A DNA stretch of 64,000 nucleotides, from contig CAYVAR010000001.1 in the NCBI GenBank assembly GCA_964449675.1, positions 96,692-160,691 of the forward strand. The letters run 5' to 3'. Origin of the DNA: CAYVAR01 sp964449675. Its GTDB lineage: Bacteria; Patescibacteriota; Microgenomatia; UBA10105; UBA927. The notes under the pieces are model-generated. The model was not told where the DNA came from. It ran no database searches and saw only the letters and a list, made by a program, of their open reading frames with translations. Made by a program: the position numbers and the translations under genes. Of this stretch, positions 40,876 through 48,305 are shown piece by piece (position 1 is the first letter of the stretch; each line of letters starts with the position of its first letter).

Positions 40876-41358
40876 ATGAGGCATAAATATTTTGGATCAA
40901 AACTATCGCGAACAAAAAATGAAAGAAGGAGACTCCTTCAAGGTTTAGCGCGGGATATCATCGTACGAGGTTCTATTAAAACTACACTTGCGAAAGCAAA
41001 GGCAGTACAACCTTTAGTAGAAAAGTTGGTGACAAGTGCCAAAAAAGGAGACAGCGCAGCACTTCGTTCACTTGATCAGATACTTGCTCAAAAAAGTTTA
41101 AAAAAGTTACTTCTCTCTGATGTTGAAACTCGTTTTGGGAAGAGGTCAAGCGGATTTACACGCATTGTTAAACTTGGCCAAAGACGAGGGGACGCAAGTG
41201 AAGTTGTAATACTTCAATTTGTAGATGAACGGGTTAAGTCAAGTGTGATAGTGCCCAATAAAGATTCGATCAACATATCGGATAAATCTGATAAAAATCA
41301 GTCGAAAAAAGAAACGAAAATAATCGCAAAACGAGGACGTCCAAAGAAAAAAGTATGA
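40876..41358 (+). CDS. rplQ: 50S ribosomal protein L17 with basic C-terminal tail
   Basis: A 160-residue L17: MRHKYFGSKLSRTKNERRRL, LARDIIVRGSIKTTLAKAK and a conserved RIVKLGQRRGDASEVVIL. The last 40 residues are a charged extension ending KRGRPKKKV, which contains the RGRP core of AT-hook DNA-binding motifs. Overlaps rplM by ATGA. Confidence 0.94.
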   Translation: MRHKYFGSKLSRTKNERRRLLQGLARDIIVRGSIKTTLAKAKAVQPLVEKLVTSAKKGDSAALRSLDQILAQKSLKKLLLSDVETRFGKRSSGFTRIVKLGQRRGDASEVVILQFVDERVKSSVIVPNKDSINISDKSDKNQSKKETKIIAKRGRPKKKV

Positions 41359-41786
41359 ATTCCGAGACAAAACCAACAAAGATTTCTACCATAGTGCGAA
41401 AGTGGCATATGATTGATGTGCAAGGGAAAGTGCTTGGACGAATAGCGACTGAAATAGCACACGCGCTTATGGGGAAAGCAAAACCATATTTTGTCCGTCA
41501 CTTAGACTGTGGTGACTATATCGTGGTTACGAATGCAGCCCACATCGTTGTTACAGGAGAAAAAGAAAAAACAAAACTCTATGGTCGATATTCAGGTTTC
41601 CCTAGTGGACTCAAGCAAAAACCCTTTTGGAAAGTACGCGCAGAAAAACCAACAGAAATTATTCGTCATGCAGTTATGGGTATGTTGCCAAAGAATAAAT
41701 TGCGGGATCGCATGATTACACGACTCTATGTGTATCCAGAAAGCGAGCATCCATATGGGGGTAAATTTGAAACGATACAGAAGTAA
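41355..41786 (+). CDS. rplM: 50S ribosomal protein L13
   Basis: A 143-residue L13: RKWHMIDVQGKVLGRIATEIA, HLDCGDYIVVTNA, and the RHAVMGMLPKNKLRDRMITRL segment. ATGA overlap with rplQ, then rpsI. Confidence 0.96.
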   Translation: MNSETKPTKISTIVRKWHMIDVQGKVLGRIATEIAHALMGKAKPYFVRHLDCGDYIVVTNAAHIVVTGEKEKTKLYGRYSGFPSGLKQKPFWKVRAEKPTEIIRHAVMGMLPKNKLRDRMITRLYVYPESEHPYGGKFETIQK

Positions 41787-41819
41787 ACACTCGCGGATAT
41801 TATTACTTAATATAATTCT

Positions 41820-42308
41820 ATGGTTAGAAAACTAAAAAAATCTCTATCAGAAGAAGGAGAAACAAAAGAGCAAAAAACTTCCTATTACGAAGCTATCGGC
41901 AGGCGTAAAGAGGCAAGTGCACGAGTACGTCTTTATGTTGTCACGAGCTCTACCATTGCCATACAAGGAGCAGCGCTTGAGAAAGGAGCTATCGTCGTAA
42001 ATGGTAGACCTGCAGAAAATTATTTCCCTGGAGAAGTGTACAAAAAGATGTATCTTGAGGCGTTTCGAACGACCAATACATTGAATCGATTTGTTGTAAG
42101 TGTGCGAGTATCAGGAGGCGGTTTAGACGGACAACTTGGTGCTATGATTCACGCAGTATCACGAGCTCTTGAAAAAGTTGATAAAGAAAAATTTCGGCCT
42201 ATCCTCAAAAAGCGTGGATTTATGACACGCGATCCCAGGGCTAAGCAACGCCGTAAAGCCGGTTTTGCCGGGAAAGCGAGAGCAAGAAAGCAGTCACCTA
42301 AGCGATAA
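41820..42308 (+). CDS. rpsI: 30S ribosomal protein S9
   Basis: A 162-residue S9 with an N-terminal Lys-rich extension of about 20 residues, YEAIGRRKEASARVRLYV, NGRPAENYFPGE and the C-terminal RDPRAKQRRKAGFAGKARAR tail that reaches the P-site. A recoded second copy of the last codons lies at 42403-42433, beyond structured RNA element copy 2. Confidence 0.97.
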   Translation: MVRKLKKSLSEEGETKEQKTSYYEAIGRRKEASARVRLYVVTSSTIAIQGAALEKGAIVVNGRPAENYFPGEVYKKMYLEAFRTTNTLNRFVVSVRVSGGGLDGQLGAMIHAVSRALEKVDKEKFRPILKKRGFMTRDPRAKQRRKAGFAGKARARKQSPKR

Positions 42309-42333
42309 CAATCTTTTAGCTTTCTTGACCGAA

Positions 42334-42404
42334 GCCCCGTCGATCGCTCCATGAGCCGTGTACGAATAGTACTGGAAAGGCGAGCGGTAAGATCGTTTGG
42401 GGGC
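42334..42404 (+). ncRNA. Structured RNA element, copy 2 (after rpsI)
   Basis: Same five-helix layout as 323-393: P1 GCCCC 42334-42338 with GGGGC 42400-42404; P2 GAT 42342-42344 with ATC 42392-42394; P3 CGCTC 42345-42349 with GAGCG 42382-42386; P4 GCC 42355-42357 with GGC 42379-42381; P5 GTAC 42360-42363 with GTAC 42369-42372 around GAATA. Unpaired GTAAG after P3, GAATA and the G-R-A-A-A run before P4 are shared between copies. GCCCC at 42420-42424 could compete for the P1 3' arm, so a switch is possible here. Starts 25 bases after the S9 stop. Confidence 0.7.
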
Positions 42405-42433
42405 AAGAGCGCAAGCAAAGCCCCAAGAGATAA
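42403..42433 (+). pseudogene. Displaced, recoded 3' end of rpsI
   Basis: Codons 42410-42433 read R-K-Q-S-P-K-R-stop, identical to the S9 C-terminus, but with different codons: Arg AGA/CGC, Gln CAG/CAA, Ser TCA/AGC, Pro CCT/CCC, Arg CGA/AGA. Allowing a two-base deletion at 42410 the match extends upstream to A-R-A-R. The change of TCA to AGC needs several substitutions, so this is an old, once-translated homologue, not a recent duplication. It abuts helix P1, as at rpsG. Confidence 0.8.
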
Positions 42434-42478
42434 TAGTTTGTTTTTGTGTGATAAATTCTTCTGTAGTAGAATTAACGT

Positions 42479-42910
42479 ATGCAATTACATGTTGGCGATA
42501 GAGCACCGGAGTTTTTGCTCGTTGATCAAGACGGGAAAACGCATAGTCTCAAAGACTATCGGGGCAAGCGAGTGCTTCTTTATTTTTATCCAAAAGATCA
42601 AACACCGGGTTGTATAAGGGAAGCGTGTAATTTTCGGGATAATATTGATCTTCTCAAAAAGAAAGTAGTTGTATTGGGAGTGAGCGGTGATTCAGTGGCA
42701 TCCCATCAAGCATTTGTAAAAAAATATAAACTCAATTTTCCACTTCTTTCAGACACAAAGAAAACGATTATCGCCTTATATGGTACAGACGGACTTGTGT
42801 TTGCGAAACGCGCGAGTTTTCTTATATCTAAAGAAGGAAAAATAGAAAAGATATATCCCCATGTGGATCCCGACACCCATGTACAGGAAGTTTTAAAAGA
42901 CCTTCTTTGA
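42479..42910 (+). CDS. Bcp-type peroxiredoxin
   Basis: A 143-residue AhpC/TSA-family thiol peroxidase: APEFLLVDQDGKTHSL, YPKDQTPGCIREACNF with peroxidatic Cys45 and a candidate resolving Cys50 (atypical 2-Cys), and GVSGDSVASHQAF. It reduces peroxides using thioredoxin. It stands alone after the rpsI relic. Confidence 0.92.
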   Translation: MQLHVGDRAPEFLLVDQDGKTHSLKDYRGKRVLLYFYPKDQTPGCIREACNFRDNIDLLKKKVVVLGVSGDSVASHQAFVKKYKLNFPLLSDTKKTIIALYGTDGLVFAKRASFLISKEGKIEKIYPHVDPDTHVQEVLKDLL

Positions 42911-43058
42911 TTTTTTGTCGCAGACCCAGAGCTTGCTGAAGGGTCGAGCCATATCGAAACGTTAGAACCATCTTACGTATGAGCTCCGCCTTCGTATAAG
43001 CTACAGACGGACACGGTCAGCGGGGCTTGCTACATCAACGGTTTCGCCGAGCATTATT
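42911..43058. repeat. Repeat-rich spacer
   Basis: Contains AGAGCTTGCTGAAGGGTC, a decayed form of the GAGCTTGTC family, and a block (about 42963-43030, with ACGGACACGGTCAGCGGGGC) that resembles 43745-43775. No ORF supported. Confidence 0.5.
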
Positions 43059-43601
43059 TTATTTCTTTCTGAACTTATTTATGACGGTGGCAAACTGCGT
43101 CAGCACTTCCTCATCAGGTTTTTTTATCTGCGTTCCTTTATTCCAATACTTACCTTCATGATAGATAAGTGGTTGCTTTTGACCGTCTACTAAAGTTAAC
43201 GCTTCGCCAATAAGTAGTGGATGATCTCCAATTTCAATATATTGTACCAATCTGCATTCAGCGTTCATGGATGCCCCTTGTATCATCAGTGTATTGATTT
43301 TGTTTCCTTGGTAAAACGCTACACCCAACTCTTTTAACACGCTTATTTTATCTACCGTTTTTCCGCTGTTATTTCCAGCGATGCTGGCAATAAAATTTTG
43401 GTCAAAGGCAGCAATATTTACTCCGAATTCTTTACTTTTTGTAATATTGATAAACGTTGCTTTATGTGTTCGAATGCAAACTGCGATCAAAAACGGGGTA
43501 TAGGAAATATGGTGTGTCCATTCGCATGCCATGACATTATTGCCGTAAGGGCCGTTGCTTGTAATAAGACCGACATTGGTAACAAATTGCTTCGTTTCCA
43601 T
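43059..43601 (-). CDS. Flavin reductase-like (FMN-binding) protein
   Basis: A 180-residue flavin-reductase-domain protein: LITSNGPYGNNVMACEWTHHISYTP, the core ICIRTHKATFINI-type strand, and EFGVNIAAFDQNF. Such proteins bind FMN and reduce flavin or use it as cofactor; partner unknown. Convergent with the peroxiredoxin gene. Confidence 0.85.
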   Translation of the reverse strand: METKQFVTNVGLITSNGPYGNNVMACEWTHHISYTPFLIAVCIRTHKATFINITKSKEFGVNIAAFDQNFIASIAGNNSGKTVDKISVLKELGVAFYQGNKINTLMIQGASMNAECRLVQYIEIGDHPLLIGEALTLVDGQKQPLIYHEGKYWNKGTQIKKPDEEVLTQFATVINKFRKK

Positions 43602-43679
43602 AAGAGAGCTTAGAGTTAATAGGGAAAGTCCTTAGATAGATTGTCAGGACTTTCCGGGCTCAGATTCGATGCTTGTCGG

Positions 43680-43975
43680 GTTATATCAAAAAGTTAGAAC
43701 CGAATTTCAAAGCTGTTAGCTTGGACCGCTCCCTCCTTCACCTTCGGCTACGGACGGGCACGGTCGCGGGGCTCGCTGTGTCTGCGCGGCGCCCCCCAGC
43801 CTTCGCCAAGGCTTCGGCGGGCAGGCCACCCGCCGCGCTTCCGTACGGGTTGGCTCGAACTTCCTTTTGACGAACCGCCGACTCTCCGCCGATTTCCGCC
43901 AGGGCTTCGCAGCGCTCTGCGCGACCCGCACCGCGCGAGCCCTCGAAAATGTTGCTGCGACTGACTCTTTTCGTG
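43680..43975. other. GC-rich non-coding block at the 3' end of tRNA-Pro
   Basis: About 300 bases of clearly higher G+C than any neighbour, with GC repeats (CCTTCGCCAAGGCTTCGGCG, GGGCAGGCCACCCGCC). All six frames give only Arg/Ala/Pro-rich shadow ORFs with no domain. It abuts the 3' end of the tRNA, a classic integration site, and may be a remnant of transferred DNA. I see no integrase and no clear att repeat. Confidence 0.5.
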
Positions 43976-44049
43976 TCGGGGTGACTCGACTTGAACGAGC
44001 AACCTTTCGCACCCCATGCGAATGCGCTAGCCAATTGCGCCACACCCCG
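43976..44049 (-). tRNA. tRNA-Pro(GGG)
   Basis: All arms fold: acceptor CGGGGTG/CACCCCG, D-arm GCGC/GCGC, anticodon stem TTCGC/GCGAA with loop ATGGGGT (anticodon GGG), variable loop AGGTT, T-arm GCTCG/CGAGT with loop TTCAAGT. The total is 74 bases with discriminator A; CCA is not encoded. Confidence 0.93.
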
Positions 44050-44054
44050 GATTT

Positions 44055-44148
44055 AACAAAAAGTTACCTAGTACTTCGTTTGTTAGTTACTTAAGATTTA
44101 CACTTTACTAAGTAACCAAGTAACAAACTAACCAACTAACGAAATACT
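44055..44148. repeat. GTTACTT-word hairpin spacer before recA
   Basis: Left arm AAGTTACCTAGTACTTCG and GTTAGTTACTTAAG; right arm CTAAGTAACCAAGTAACAAA and CTAACCAACTAACG. Confidence 0.65.
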
Positions 44149-44233
44149 AACGCTTGTATTCTATCATTTTTTGTGTGAGAATGGCATAAATTTCTTCACA
44201 GTATTATATTATCCTGCTTAAAGAAAGGAACAT

Positions 44234-45271
44234 ATGCCAGCTGATGCAAAACTTGCCGCCATTCGTATTGCGATGGAACAAATTGAGAAACAGTACGGCA
44301 AGGGATCCATAATGAAATTTGGCGATCAGGCAGCCGGCAAATTCGCCATAGATGTCATATCAACGGGTATTCTTCCACTTGATTTAGCATTGGGAGCCGG
44401 AGGATTACCACGGGGGAGAATTATCGAAATATACGGACCTGAAGCATCAGGAAAAACCACAGTATGCCTTTCGACAATCGCTGAAGCGCAAAAAACCGGT
44501 GGGACGGCTGCATTTATCGATGCTGAACACGCTCTTGATCCACAATGGGCGGAAAAGCTTGGGGTAAAACTTGACAACCTCCTCATTTCTCAGCCTGACA
44601 CAGGGGAGCAGGCGCTCGAGATAGCAGAGACGCTTATTCGAAGCGGCGGGATAGACATCATCGTTATTGATTCCGTTGCAGCGCTTGTCCCTCGAGCAGA
44701 GATAGAAGGAGAAATGGGCGATAGTATGATGGGAGTCCACGCGCGGCTTATGTCCCAGGCTCTGCGGAAATTAACCGCGGTTATCTCTAAGTCAAAAACC
44801 ATCGTCATTTTTACCAATCAGCTTCGGCAAAAAATAGGAGTCATGTTTGGTAATCCAGAGACAACGACAGGAGGGATGGCGCTAAAGTTTTATGCAAGTA
44901 TTCGTATGGATTCTCGCAAAATCGAAAGTCTCAAAGACGGCGATAAAGTGATCGGAAGCCGTCACCGCGTACGGGTGGTTAAAAATAAAATATCACCACC
45001 TTTTCGTGTCGCAGAGCTTGATGTTATGCATGATGGTATTTCTAAAGAAGGCGGGCTTATCGATGTTGGACTTGAATTAAATATTTTGACAAAATCAGGG
45101 GCATTTCTAAAATTCGGTCAACAAATGCTCGGACAAGGGCGTGAGGCAGCAAAATTATTCTTACGGGAAAACACAAAACTTACCAAAGAAATTACTGATA
45201 CTATCTGGAAAGCGGTGAAATCAGGTGTTGCCCATCCAAAAGTAGCGATAGGGGTTGAAGAAGAGGAATGA
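44234..45271 (+). CDS. recA: Recombinase RecA
   Basis: A 345-residue ATP-dependent strand-exchange protein: KQYGKGSIMKFGD, Walker A GPEASGKTT, IDAEHALDPQWAEKLGV, Walker B IIVIDSVAAL and the L2 loop around FTNQLRQKIGVMFGNPETTTGG. AAAGAAAGGA precedes the start. recX follows after a repeat spacer. Confidence 0.98.
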   Translation: MPADAKLAAIRIAMEQIEKQYGKGSIMKFGDQAAGKFAIDVISTGILPLDLALGAGGLPRGRIIEIYGPEASGKTTVCLSTIAEAQKTGGTAAFIDAEHALDPQWAEKLGVKLDNLLISQPDTGEQALEIAETLIRSGGIDIIVIDSVAALVPRAEIEGEMGDSMMGVHARLMSQALRKLTAVISKSKTIVIFTNQLRQKIGVMFGNPETTTGGMALKFYASIRMDSRKIESLKDGDKVIGSRHRVRVVKNKISPPFRVAELDVMHDGISKEGGLIDVGLELNILTKSGAFLKFGQQMLGQGREAAKLFLRENTKLTKEITDTIWKAVKSGVAHPKVAIGVEEEE

Positions 45272-45458
45272 CATGAGTACGCTATCGCTCGTAAAAAATT
45301 TTGATCTCGCCTTCAGTTTCTCTCCCTTCGACTCTCCGCCAATCGGCGGATCGCTCAGGGCAGGCGCGACATCAGTTGCTCGTTTACCCTGAGCTTGTCG
45401 AAGGGCAAAGTGAAGGCTCACAATATTTTTCACTCGCCGCGTACTCATAGGTAAAACT
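45272..45458. repeat. Repeat-filled spacer between recA and recX
   Basis: Holds the palindrome TCCGCCAATCGGCGGA (45335-45350) inside CCCTTCGAC/GCTCAGGG, and CCCTGAGCTTGTCGAAGGG (45387-45405), a self-complementary member of the family found inside dipZ and miaB. Confidence 0.65.
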
Positions 45459-45935
45459 ATGGTGTATGAGAATCTTCTCAATGCTTCGTTTCGGTATATT
45501 TCTTTTCGGCCCAGAAGCGAAAAAGAGATACGTGATTTTCTTCTAAAAAAACTTCACGTTTGGAAAACATATAGTCCTGCTATTTTGGAAAAAATTATCA
45601 ATCGGCTGAAAGAACTTGGGTATGTTGATGATAAGAAGTTTATACAGTGGTGGATCGAACAACGGCAGGGAAGAAAGCCAATCGGATTAAAACTTATAAT
45701 GCGGGAGTTAGTGAGTAAAGGAGTTGCGCAAGATAAAATTGAACAAATTTTATATTCAAAAACAAATGATGAGCAAACATTGGCATATCGGGCAATTGAA
45801 AAAAAACTTCATGTTTGGAAAAATGTATCGCCATTACAACTAAAAAAGAAGATATATGATTTTTTAGGAAGAAGAGGTTATCACACTGATATTATTTATC
45901 GAATCATTGACGCAGTATTACACAATAAAGTATAA
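45459..45935 (+). CDS. recX: RecX-like regulator of RecA
   Basis: A 158-residue protein with three RecX helical repeats: the RPRSEKEIRDFLLKK motif, LKELGYVDDKKFIQWWIEQR, and LIMRELVSKGVAQDKIEQIL. RecX limits RecA filament growth. It follows recA on the same strand. Confidence 0.88.
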   Translation: MVYENLLNASFRYISFRPRSEKEIRDFLLKKLHVWKTYSPAILEKIINRLKELGYVDDKKFIQWWIEQRQGRKPIGLKLIMRELVSKGVAQDKIEQILYSKTNDEQTLAYRAIEKKLHVWKNVSPLQLKKKIYDFLGRRGYHTDIIYRIIDAVLHNKV

Positions 45936-46122
45936 TAAAAGGGTAAAGATCGTTGCTGAAGGAGAAATTTTGATACTGTAGGGTTATGATTATACGAGTA
46001 TTTATCGCAGCTCCTACAAATACAACCGCATAAAGCGGGGCTTCGCTGTTCCTTCACTAACGAACTCACATTACATACTTACAAAAAGAGTATCATTTTT
46101 TTATTAAAACCAAGGAGGAAAC

Positions 46123-47631
46123 ATGTTTGATGTTCTAAAAACACTGTCAAGTTTAGTTCAACCCAAGCGAGGATCAGGAAAACCCCATGAGTCTCCCACG
46201 AGAAAGATTCAGGCTAAACCTCAGGCTTCAATACAGCAACCACAAAGTCTATCTATTCAAACTGATTTAAATGCGATGCGTAAACTTGCTGAAGCACAGG
46301 CAAAAGAAATTGTACTTGAGGCCCGAGATGAGGCAATACGGATACGGAAAGAGATAGAAGAAGAATCAAGGAGAAAGATTGAACAAGTAGAACGTCGTGA
46401 ACAATCATTAGGAGAACGTGATAGACGATTACTGGAGATAGAAAATGTTACTCAAAAAAATAAAGAAGAAATAGAAAAAATAAAACTTGAACAGCTTAGT
46501 AAGCTTGAGCGTGTAGCGAATTTAACACGTGACGAAGCAAAGGATCTTATTATGTCTGCGGTAACTGACAAGCTTAAAGAAGAAATTGCAAAAGAAATAA
46601 GACAAGCACAGGAGAAGGCACGTGATGAGTCTGAAGAAAAAGCTCGGGAAATCCTGGTAGATAGCATGCGTCATGGTGCGACAGACTATGTTGCTGAGTA
46701 TACAGTATCGATTGTAAAAGTCACTGATGAGGAAATGAAAGGAAGAATCATTGGAAAAGAAGGACGCAATATTCGTGCATTTGAGACAGCAACAGGAGTT
46801 GATGTGGATTTAGACGAAGATGGGGTCATACGGCTTTCTTGTTTTGATCCTGTACGTAGAGAGATTGCACGAGTAGCACTTGAACGGTTGCTTCGTGACG
46901 GCAGGGTGCAACCCGGACGCATAGAAGAAGTAGTTGAACTCGTCAAAAAAGAATTAGAAAAAATTATGTTTGAAGAAGGTCAAAAGCTCTGCCACGGGGT
47001 TGGGGTGTATAACCTTCCGACACCAATTGTTGCATTGCTCGGGCATTTCAAATATAGATTTTCTTATGGACAAAATATGATAGCCCATACACTGGAAGAG
47101 ACGAAAATCGGTGTCGCGTTAGCACAGGAAGTAGGTGCAGATGTGAATGTTGTACGATTGGGTTGTCTCCTGCATGACATCGGTAAGGTCATAACCGATC
47201 AAGAAGGGAGTCACGTAGAATTAGGGGTGCAATTTCTTAAAAAATACGGGATTCCACAAAAAGTAACTGACTCCGTCGCACAGCATCATGAAGATACTCC
47301 TTTTTCATCTCTTGAGTCAGTGCTTGTATATATCGCCGATGCAATATCTGGTAGTCGCCCAGGTGCCCGATACGAGAACTATGAAGAATATGTGAAAAGA
47401 CTTAAAAGTTTAGAAGCGATTGCAAAAGCCAAAGACGGGGTAAAAGAAACATTTGCATTTCAAGCGGGGAGAGAACTTCGCGTCATTGTAGATCCCGGTC
47501 GCGTAGATGATGCGAGTGCAACAATCATGGCATCTCAAGTAAAAGAAGAGATTGAGAAAAAGCTTACGTATCCTGGGCAAATAAAAATTACTGTGATCCG
47601 TGAACTTCGTGCAACAGAAATAGCAAAATAG
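46123..47631 (+). CDS. rny: Ribonuclease Y without N-terminal membrane anchor
   Basis: The 502-residue product initiates mRNA decay. A Ser/Gln-rich N-terminus (residues 1-55) replaces the usual membrane span; then come a long coiled coil (about 55-190), a KH domain (GRIIGKEGRNIRAFETATGVD) and the HD domain with LLHDIGKVITDQEGSH and VAQHHEDTPFSS. AAGGAGGA gives a strong ribosome-binding site. Without an anchor the enzyme would be cytoplasmic or held by another protein. Confidence 0.93.
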   Translation: MFDVLKTLSSLVQPKRGSGKPHESPTRKIQAKPQASIQQPQSLSIQTDLNAMRKLAEAQAKEIVLEARDEAIRIRKEIEEESRRKIEQVERREQSLGERDRRLLEIENVTQKNKEEIEKIKLEQLSKLERVANLTRDEAKDLIMSAVTDKLKEEIAKEIRQAQEKARDESEEKAREILVDSMRHGATDYVAEYTVSIVKVTDEEMKGRIIGKEGRNIRAFETATGVDVDLDEDGVIRLSCFDPVRREIARVALERLLRDGRVQPGRIEEVVELVKKELEKIMFEEGQKLCHGVGVYNLPTPIVALLGHFKYRFSYGQNMIAHTLEETKIGVALAQEVGADVNVVRLGCLLHDIGKVITDQEGSHVELGVQFLKKYGIPQKVTDSVAQHHEDTPFSSLESVLVYIADAISGSRPGARYENYEEYVKRLKSLEAIAKAKDGVKETFAFQAGRELRVIVDPGRVDDASATIMASQVKEEIEKKLTYPGQIKITVIRELRATEIAK

Positions 47632-47721
47632 TTAATAGTTAATAGATCATAGAAATAAGGGAATTTTTGTAAGTGTATAAGATGATTAAAGGTACATATT
47701 TTTCAAATACTATTTGCCATC

Positions 47722-47762
47722 TTGACAGAACAGTCCAAATTCTCTACATTGCTTTGTAGAGA
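47722..47762 (+). promoter_or_regulatory. HU gene promoter with overlapping inverted repeat
   Basis: TTGACA (47722-47727), 17 bases, TACATT (47745-47750). TCTCTACA (47741-47748) and TGTAGAGA (47755-47762) form an 8-bp inverted repeat over the -10 and start site, suggesting a repressor site. Confidence 0.65.
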
Positions 47763-47832
47763 TTGTTATTACAATCCCCCAAAAATTTTGTATTGTTCTA
47801 TTCATCTGTCCAAAGGGAGGTGAAAAGAATTC

Positions 47833-48105
47833 ATGACAAAAGCAGATCTTGTTGAAGTTGTTGCAAAAAAGGCAAGTCTTACTGCGAAAGCATCTCGAGA
47901 GGCAGTCGCTTCTGTATTTGGTGCAATTACAGACGCACTAAAAAAAGGCGATAAAGTAGTTGTCACTGGTTTTGGTACCTTTATGGTAAGGTCTAGAAAA
48001 TCACGAACTGGTCGAAATCCTCAGACAGGTGCAGCAATCAATATTCCAGCTCGAAAAACCCCAGGGTTTACTGCTGGAAAAGCACTTAAAAAAGTTGTGC
48101 GTTAA
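47833..48105 (+). CDS. HU-family DNA-binding protein
   Basis: A 90-residue histone-like protein: TKADLVEVVAKKASLTAKAS, GFGTFMVRSRKSRTGRNPQTG (the DNA-embracing arms) and FTAGKALKKVV. A strong GGGAGGTGAAAAG ribosome-binding site, consensus promoter and terminator show high expression as a single gene. Confidence 0.97.
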   Translation: MTKADLVEVVAKKASLTAKASREAVASVFGAITDALKKGDKVVVTGFGTFMVRSRKSRTGRNPQTGAAINIPARKTPGFTAGKALKKVVR

Positions 48106-48126
48106 TGTTTATTAGATATAAATAAG

Positions 48127-48162
48127 AACCTCCGGCGCCTAAGCGAGGAGGTTTCTTTTTTT
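48127..48162 (+). terminator. HU gene terminator
   Basis: AACCTCC (48127-48133) pairs with GGAGGTT (48147-48153), followed by TCTTTTTTT. Confidence 0.85.
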
Positions 48163-48167
48163 GATGT

Positions 48168-48272
48168 GTTGCTTAATGATCCCGATTTAATCGGGAGAGT
48201 TTAGCAACCATCAATCCTTCGAAGCGAACATTCGTCCGCGAGGTCGTAGCCCTCGCAGACGAATTTGAGCGA
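48168..48272. repeat. Nested hairpin repeats, including the ATTCGTC element (copy 1)
   Basis: First hairpin: GTTGCT/AGCAAC enclosing CCCGAT/ATCGGG (48168-48208). Second: ATTCGTCCGCGAGG 48230-48243 with CCTCGCAGACGAAT 48251-48264, flanked by CCTTCG/CGAAGGAGG. The second recurs inverted at 55136-55200 beside the miaB start. Confidence 0.7.
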
Positions 48273-48305
48273 AGGAGGATCCATCATTGGTGATATACTA
48301 ACCTT

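Noticed and set aside
43716..44045. Overlapping Arg/Ala-rich ORFs in the GC-rich block
   Set aside because: Three frames are open at once because of high G+C; they run into the tRNA and show no domain.
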